Origin: DASWED01 sp036394995
Lineage (GTDB): Bacteria; Actinomycetota; UBA4738; JACQTL01
Assembly: GCA_036394995.1 (NCBI GenBank)
Contig: DASWED010000112.1
Location: 1 to 64,000 of the forward strand
DNA length: 64,000 bases
Direction of reading: 5' to 3'
Shown: positions 59,366-64,000 of the stretch, piece after piece
Layout of the letters: each line of letters opens with the position of its first letter
How positions within the stretch are numbered: the first letter of the stretch is position 1
The notes under the pieces: generated by a model
What the model was told of the DNA's origin: nothing
Database searches by the model: none
Seen by the model: only the letters and a program-made list of their open reading frames with translations
Program-made: the position numbers and the translations under genes

Positions 59366-59531
59366 GGCGTTCGATGGTACCTGTGAGCAGCGGCGATGCG
59401 ACGGAACGGATCGCGGCGACCAGCTTCACCTATCGGTCGAATGGGACGGATCGCCGAAAGACCGTTGTCCCGAGCAACGGAGTCCGAGCCCGTTGCTGTG
59501 TTCGGGTCACCGGAGCTACTGTCGCCGAGCG

Positions 59532-60513
59532 GTGGGGCAGGTCCAGATCGCCACTGAGGAGCTGGACGTCCGCAGCTACCTCGAACAGTGGCTCGGCCAC
59601 ATGAGGGGCCGGGTCCGCCCCAGCACTCACCGTGGATACCGGGGCCTGTTGCACCAGTATGCGATCCCGGCCATTGGCTCGATGAAGCTGTCCGACCTCC
59701 ATCCACTGCAGCTCCAGCACCTCTACGACGACCTGTTGAGCACCCCGGAACGAGGGCGCTCGCGTACCGGGCTGTCCACCGGGACGGTCCTGAACTTGCA
59801 CCGGGTCCTGGTGCAGTCGCTCGGGTGGGCCGTGCGGTGGGGTCTTATCGGGACCAACCCCGCCTCAGCGGCCCAGCCCCCCAGGCCCCGTCGTCCCGAG
59901 TTCGTGGCCGTGGACCAGCCCCTGGCGGAACAGATCCTGGCTCTGGTCTCGGGAACGCGCCTGGAGCTCCCCGTCGCCATCGCGATCGCGACGGGGCTCC
60001 GCCGGGGGGAGATCCTGGCCCTTCGGTGGCGGGACATGGACGAGGACTCACTCCGTCGCCCACGTCAGGCGGAGCGTTGAGCCCGTGGACGGCCACACGT
60101 TCCAGGAGCCCAAGACCGCCCGGTCAAGGAGGGCCGTGGTGCTCCCCGGGTTCCTCCGTCCGTACCTGGAGCGACAGCGCGCGGACCAAGCTCGGAGGAG
60201 GGGTCGGCTGGGGGATGCCTGGCGGGAGGGTGACCTCGTGGTCGACGCGGGGGACGGGTGGGCGCTGAACCCGGTGACGCTCTCCGGGGCGTGGGGGAAG
60301 TTCGTGCGACGCCACGGGCTGCCCCCCTTGCGGTTCCACGACCTTCGCCACGGCCACGCCACGCTGATGCTCCTGCAGGGGGTCCACCCCAAGATCGTGT
60401 CCGAGCGGCTCGGCCACTCCAGCATCGGCATCACGCTGGACATCTACTCCCACGTCCTGCCGAGCATGCAGAGCGAGGCGGCGAAGGCCTTCGACGATCT
60501 GTTCCAGCCCTGA
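59532..60513 (+). pseudogene. Tyrosine recombinase (phage-type integrase), frameshifted
   Basis: An N-terminal SAM-like DNA-binding domain (RSYLEQWLGHMRGRVRPSTH) and a catalytic domain with Arg in ATGLRRGEILALRW, His-x-x-Arg in FHDLRHGHATLML, GHSSIGITLDIYSHV (catalytic Tyr) are all present, but a one-base shift near 60045 splits the gene: the first frame stops at 60080 and the second (HVRRSVEP...) carries on to 60513. All catalytic residues exist in the two halves. It lies beside the tRNA-Ser gene on its 5' side, so it marks an integrated element that is probably immobile. GTG at 59532 is a plausible start. Confidence 0.8.
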
Positions 60514-60659
60514 GGGGGGATGTAGAAGTCGCGAGGAACGCTAACACCGACACCCGGAATGGGTGTTTCGAGAACAATGGGGAGTCCGGCGGATGGTCCA
60601 CGCAGGTCCTGGCCTTGACCCGGTTCGGTGGACACCCGAGCATTGGGAGCCGAGCGGTC

Positions 60660-60945
60660 CCGGAGGGAGTCCACATGCGAGAGCTCGGCGAATGGGCACG
60701 GCGACAGGCATTGCGAGCCAAGCCCGCTGTCCAGGCCCGAGGTCGTCAGGAAGGAAACTCTCGAGGATCGGTACTACGCCAGGCGGACGTATCCGCTGGA
60801 TGAAGTCAGATTCGATCTTGAAGCGCTTGTAACGGCTCGGACGCCGTCTTGCGGGTGCGCAGGACCTTCAGCGCAACGACTTCATCATCTCGCCCGGCCT
60901 CCCACACGTCGGCATTGCCGCCGTGACCTAGCGGTCGTCGCAAGG
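60660..60945 (-). pseudogene. Remnant of a Ser/Thr protein kinase gene
   Basis: On the minus strand near 60930 one frame reads LGHGGNADVWEAG then VVALKVL, the glycine loop and ATP-lysine of a Hanks-type kinase. Near 60830 the frame shifts and the next reads RFKIESDFIQRI, GVVPILESFLP, AWLAMPVAVPI, as in kinase N lobes. There is no catalytic loop and no continuation. It was probably a complete kinase in an ancestral island. Confidence 0.6.
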
Positions 60946-61421
60946 TCCAAGGTCCTACGTGGGCGCCCCTATTCAAGTCCGCGACAGTCGCTCACGCTCC
61001 CAGGAGACCGCTCGCTCTCGCCGCCTCAGCGATCGGACCTCGGTTCTGGCCCTCTACCAGGCCACATGCGGGCAGATTCGTCAAGCGCGAGTGCCACTGG
61101 CAGGAGCGTATTCGAACCCAGGCACGCAAGAGACGGTGTCCTGTCTCCACGAGCTAGCGACCGGGCTCGGCTAGTCTCCTTTGAACCGACCTGCCGAGGA
61201 GGTTGTCGCAGGGGGCTGCCCTGCGCTGCACTAGCGCGCACGGTGTTACCAGCGGCGGGATTGGGGGTTGACTAGCCGCGCTGACTCGGGACTGGCCGAG
61301 CCCCTCTGCTTGCATCCTCGGGAGCCGCGGTGCTCGAAACGCCTCCAGTGGCCGCAGGGGATTGACAGCGCAGCCCACGCCGGTGATGATCCAGCGCTGA
61401 AGGCCTTCGTTAGCGAGAGTC
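60946..61421. other. Non-coding or decayed stretch in the island
   Basis: About 475 bp with no frame that I can support as a gene. It contains scattered stops in all frames, a T-arm-like GGGTTCGAATACG on the minus strand (near 61115) with no matching cloverleaf, and no clear repeat. I see nothing further. Confidence 0.5.
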
Positions 61422-62186
61422 ATGCGACCATCGTGGTATCGGAAAGGGTCAAGATCCTTGCCGGAACGCTCCGGAATCGCGGCCCTCTTGGCGCAAGTCG
61501 TTGTCGTGGCTACGGTCGGGATCCCGTTCCTCGTTGCGGGGGCCACGCCCGCACTTGCGATCGACTGCACGGACGCACCCCCAAGTGGAAACTGGTCAGT
61601 CGGTGGGGGACCTGGCGTCAGCATTCAGACCGCGCGGGGGAATTACGCAAGAATGCGAACAACGGACAATATCGACATCGGGATCGGTGATGCCCACATC
61701 GAGGCCACCTATATCTGGCATGATGCTGATGATATGGTGGAGTTTGGTTGGTCTTTTGAATGGACGAGCTTGTTTACAAATTTCTGGGTGTATGACGCTC
61801 GCGCATTTAATGGAGACTACGCCCAAAGGTATGATTTTCATCCCTCCATCGCCGACATGCACGAATTCAGGAACTACTATGACGGCAGCGATGGTCGGTA
61901 TCATTTCGATTATGATGGCGATAGACAACCCTTCGCTCGCGACCCGATTTGGGCGGAGGGCCGGCCATTCACAAATCAAGAGCTGACCAATCAATGCAAC
62001 GGAGGGCACGCCCACTTCTGGCACCTTGAGCGCAAGTCGAGCTCGGGCGCCTGGGTAGATTGGAGTGGCACTCACTGGAATTGCGATACAGAGACAGGCT
62101 ACGGCTTCACCTACCACTCCGATACCGACTTCACCGTCGATGCCCGCAGCGACACGTTCGCGGGCCCCTGTGACGTATTCTCGTGA
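61422..62186 (+). CDS. Secreted hypothetical protein, AT-richer than its surroundings
   Basis: 254 residues. A basic start and a hydrophobic segment (ALLAQVVVVATVGIPFLVAG) with a likely cleavage after ALA give a secreted protein. The mature part begins IDCTDAPPSGNWS, is rich in Asp, Tyr, Trp and His (HFDYDGDRQPFARDPIW) and has four Cys that could form disulfides. Codon use and base composition are clearly lower in GC than the rest of the window, a sign of recent transfer. No family recognised. Its stop overlaps the start of the next gene. Confidence 0.6.
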   Translation: MRPSWYRKGSRSLPERSGIAALLAQVVVVATVGIPFLVAGATPALAIDCTDAPPSGNWSVGGGPGVSIQTARGNYARMRTTDNIDIGIGDAHIEATYIWHDADDMVEFGWSFEWTSLFTNFWVYDARAFNGDYAQRYDFHPSIADMHEFRNYYDGSDGRYHFDYDGDRQPFARDPIWAEGRPFTNQELTNQCNGGHAHFWHLERKSSSGAWVDWSGTHWNCDTETGYGFTYHSDTDFTVDARSDTFAGPCDVFS

Positions 62187-62929
62187 TGAGAAAGAAGGCC
62201 ATGGCGAGAACACGGCATCGTTCGTGGCTGGTGGGGGCAATGATCCCTGCCATTCTAGCCGGGACAGCGATCGGGGCCGCCCTTTCCTCCGATCGAGCCG
62301 AGGGACCTGGGCACATGCCCGCTATGTTTTGGGGCGCTCCTATACCTGGTGAGCAAGTCCCTTCTCTTGCGATAGCTTCCGACAGGACGGGTTCAGCGCT
62401 GCCTCTGTTGCCGCCAATGGAACTCAAAGACGCCTGTACCCATCTGTCATCCCCTCTTGAACTTCGAGCGATCTGGGCATCCTCCCCTTGGGTCGAAGAA
62501 GGCCACCGACAAGCTGGGATGAACTACACGCACGGGGTGTGGGTAAGCGTGAGTCCACTCAGCGGCTATGTGCCTTCGATGCAGAAGGCGCAAGAGTTGC
62601 CGCGCGTAGAGGAGTTCTTTCCGGAGAATGACTACCCGAAGAGTCTGGTTACTGGGGACATCCGGGGCCACACCGCGTGGATTCGCGAACTTCCCACTTC
62701 CTTCTCGTGTGGGAAGACTGCCGTTACTGAAGTGGCCCTGGAAAGCTCCGGGCTTGCCAGTCCCTCGGCTGATGGCAACTCCATCGTGGAAAACGGGACA
62801 ATGATGTACGATCCATCTCAGACTGGAAACGTCAGTTGGGTTGAGAATGGTTTCGTCGTTGAGGTCGCAGGGCCATACGACGCAGCAACCCTGCTTAGTT
62901 TCGCCAACGCCACGTCTTTTGCGCGATGA
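62186..62929 (+). CDS. Hypothetical exported protein, DUF4367-like C terminus
   Basis: 247 residues. The N terminus has a signal or anchor (WLVGAMIPAILAGTAIGAAL). The remainder has one Cys pair (DACTHLSS, SFSCGKTA) and ends WVENGFVVEVAGPYDAATLL, which recalls the domain end of DUF4367-type proteins seen with sigma-factor systems. Lower GC than the rest of the window, like its upstream partner, with which it overlaps (TGATG; a GTG at 62183 is the alternative start). Function unknown. Confidence 0.55.
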   Translation: MRKKAMARTRHRSWLVGAMIPAILAGTAIGAALSSDRAEGPGHMPAMFWGAPIPGEQVPSLAIASDRTGSALPLLPPMELKDACTHLSSPLELRAIWASSPWVEEGHRQAGMNYTHGVWVSVSPLSGYVPSMQKAQELPRVEEFFPENDYPKSLVTGDIRGHTAWIRELPTSFSCGKTAVTEVALESSGLASPSADGNSIVENGTMMYDPSQTGNVSWVENGFVVEVAGPYDAATLLSFANATSFAR

Positions 62930-63042
62930 GCCCGGCCGCGGACACACGGACACACGAGGCAGGCCCATGCTGGTGGCTCAGGTCTGCCGACCCGCAAATG
63001 ATGTAATGGCGTTGGGATTGGGAGTTCTACCCGGGAGTTGAT

Positions 63043-63345
63043 GTGCGAGTTGGAGCGCGATCCTCCACCGTTGTGCTTTTTGCGCTCGCCATCGGGAGTG
63101 CTGCAACTGCTTTTGTGCTTCCTTGGCCGCGGCACTGCCTCTCGCTGACGTGTGGAGCAAACTTCCAAAGCCACGCGGCTCCTCTTTTCGGTGGCCGGTT
63201 TACATGGCCTCAGTTCTTGCTCCTTTTGCTAGCTTCAGTCCTAACTGTAGCCGGCAGCATCCTGGGCGTGTCGCAATGGCGAGCTAGACGGGGAGGTACC
63301 CACCCGAGATCCAACTCAACTGGAAAGCCCGCTGGGGAGCGATAG
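63043..63345 (+). CDS. Small membrane protein, two transmembrane segments
   Basis: 100 residues: helix 1 VVLFALAIGSAATAFVLPW, a loop with two Cys (HCLSLTCGANFQ), helix 2 FLLLLLASVLTVAGSILGVS and a basic C-terminal tail. GTG start preceded by GGGAGTTG, weak. Nothing identifies its role. The 113 bp upstream and the 200 bp downstream hold no gene that I can support. Confidence 0.45.
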   Translation: MRVGARSSTVVLFALAIGSAATAFVLPWPRHCLSLTCGANFQSHAAPLFGGRFTWPQFLLLLLASVLTVAGSILGVSQWRARRGGTHPRSNSTGKPAGER

Positions 63346-63547
63346 CCCCTAGTCTCCATCGGCCCTATTGGACACTGGGTTGTGGGTTGCCGCAGAGACC
63401 TTATGAACACATGAGGAACCGCCTGAGCCCTTCGGGCTGACGCTCCTCCCTTCGAGGCCGACGAGGACGCCTTCTAAATGGTCGCTCACGAAGACCGCGA
63501 AGGTCAATCATGGCCCGATCGTCTCCCATCGGGACTTTCCCTATGGG

Positions 63548-64000
63548 TTGAAGATCCGACCCACTGATCGTGCCGCTTCCCTATCGGCGAGACAACTATG
63601 CGTGGCTGCGTGGCGACCGTTCCAGGAAGCCCAAGTGGGATCCCGAGACACCGCCCTCAAGAACCGCATCCATGCGACATTGATCGCCTTCGGCCACCCC
63701 TGCCCGGTCTCCGACCTGTTCGGAGTGGCCGGCCGGGAGCTGCTCGCTCGCCTGGACATCCCCGAGCCGTGGGCCGGCACCCTGGCGGGGAGTCTCGAAC
63801 TCATCGAGGGCCTCGACGAGCGGGTCACCTCCTGCGAGCGGGACCTCCGTCGCCTCGGAGCCGATCACCCTTACGTCCCTCTGCTCATGACCGCCCCGGG
63901 CATCGCCTGGATCCTCGGCTACACCATCGCATCGGAGGTCGGCGACATCTCTCGGTTCTCCTCCCCCAAGAAGCTCACCGGCTACACGGGGCTCTGTCCG
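63548..64000 (+). mobile_element. IS110-family transposase, degraded 5' side and cut by the window end
   Basis: The frame open to the last base encodes TALKNRIHATLIAFGHPCPV, then SDLFGVAGRELLARLDIPEP and the Transposase_20 domain LMTAPGIAWILGYTIASEVG followed by FSSPKKLTGYTGLCP. This is the C-terminal half of an IS110/IS1111-type DEDD transposase. The N-terminal catalytic domain is missing: upstream, only TDRAASLSARQL remotely recalls the KTDRxDA motif and no proper start is present. The gene's C-terminal end is beyond the window. Confidence 0.8.

Noticed and set aside
61095..61130. T-arm-like GGGTTCGAAT on the minus strand suggesting a second tRNA or attachment site
   Set aside because: No acceptor, D or anticodon stems can be drawn around it, and the match to tRNA-Ser is only ten bases.

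Overview
The window is high-GC DNA with dense, short-spaced genes, many GTG starts and many 4-base start/stop overlaps. A DevS/DevR-type (dormancy) two-component pair, LytR-CpsA-Psr, MurF, universal-stress and CBS proteins, and a large secretome all point to an actinobacterium. It is probably a little-studied soil or sediment lineage; I cannot name the genus.

Layout. 1-4.7 kb: secreted proteins, including a subtilase carrying VCBS-like repeats. 4.7-9.7 kb: a PLP enzyme divergent from murF, then a flavin split-barrel protein and a split-barrel/UbiA prenyltransferase fusion. 9.7-12.4 kb: a secreted penicillin-acylase-type hydrolase. 12.8-19.3 kb: DsrE-like protein and small acidic protein, alpha/beta hydrolase, pyruvate:ferredoxin oxidoreductase (nifJ) with a dihydroorotate-dehydrogenase-like partner. 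19.5-22.1 kb: an ABC exporter operon divergent from its probable winged-helix regulator. 22.2-31.2 kb: CHAT protease with coiled coil and membrane domain, large RTX-type secreted protein, TPR protein, PGRP-type amidase with a propeller. 31.3-34.3 kb: pntA-pntAb-pntB transhydrogenase. 34.3-47.5 kb: a hypoxia/dormancy-like block with a HypF-like Kae1 protein, CBS proteins, a GNAT/acyl-CoA ligase fusion, universal stress proteins, a DevS-type kinase, a cupredoxin-multicopper oxidase, an SRPBCC protein and a DevR-type regulator. 47.6-58.4 kb: lipoprotein, MFS exporter, decayed FG-GAP genes, LCP protein, TolB/RTX protein, sulfatase, aldo/keto reductase and a Crp/Fnr regulator. 58.4-64 kb: a degraded island with tRNA-Ser(UGA), a frameshifted tyrosine integrase, a kinase remnant, two AT-richer secreted genes and an IS110-type transposase running off the end.

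The most interesting observation is a putative DosR/DevR-like regulon. Sites resembling the pattern GGGNCNNNNGNCCC lie upstream of the DsrE/hydrolase pair, nifJ, pntA, the HypF-like/receiver-like pair, the CBS/GNAT-ligase pair, the CBS-BON/USP pair (three sites), the oxidase/SRPBCC-devR pair and a membrane protein. In most of these regions the sites repeat every 23 bp (24 in two cases). The window also encodes a regulator whose recognition helix matches DosR and a kinase whose first GAF domain looks like DevS. Together the genes suggest a low-oxygen programme: pyruvate oxidation to reduced ferredoxin, NADH/NADPH exchange, protein or CoA-ester control and stress proteins. This is read by eye and needs a motif search and binding data.

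A second recurrent signal is a TAGGMT/TANNNT -10 element placed 6-7 nt before a start codon, which suggests leaderless transcripts for several regulators.
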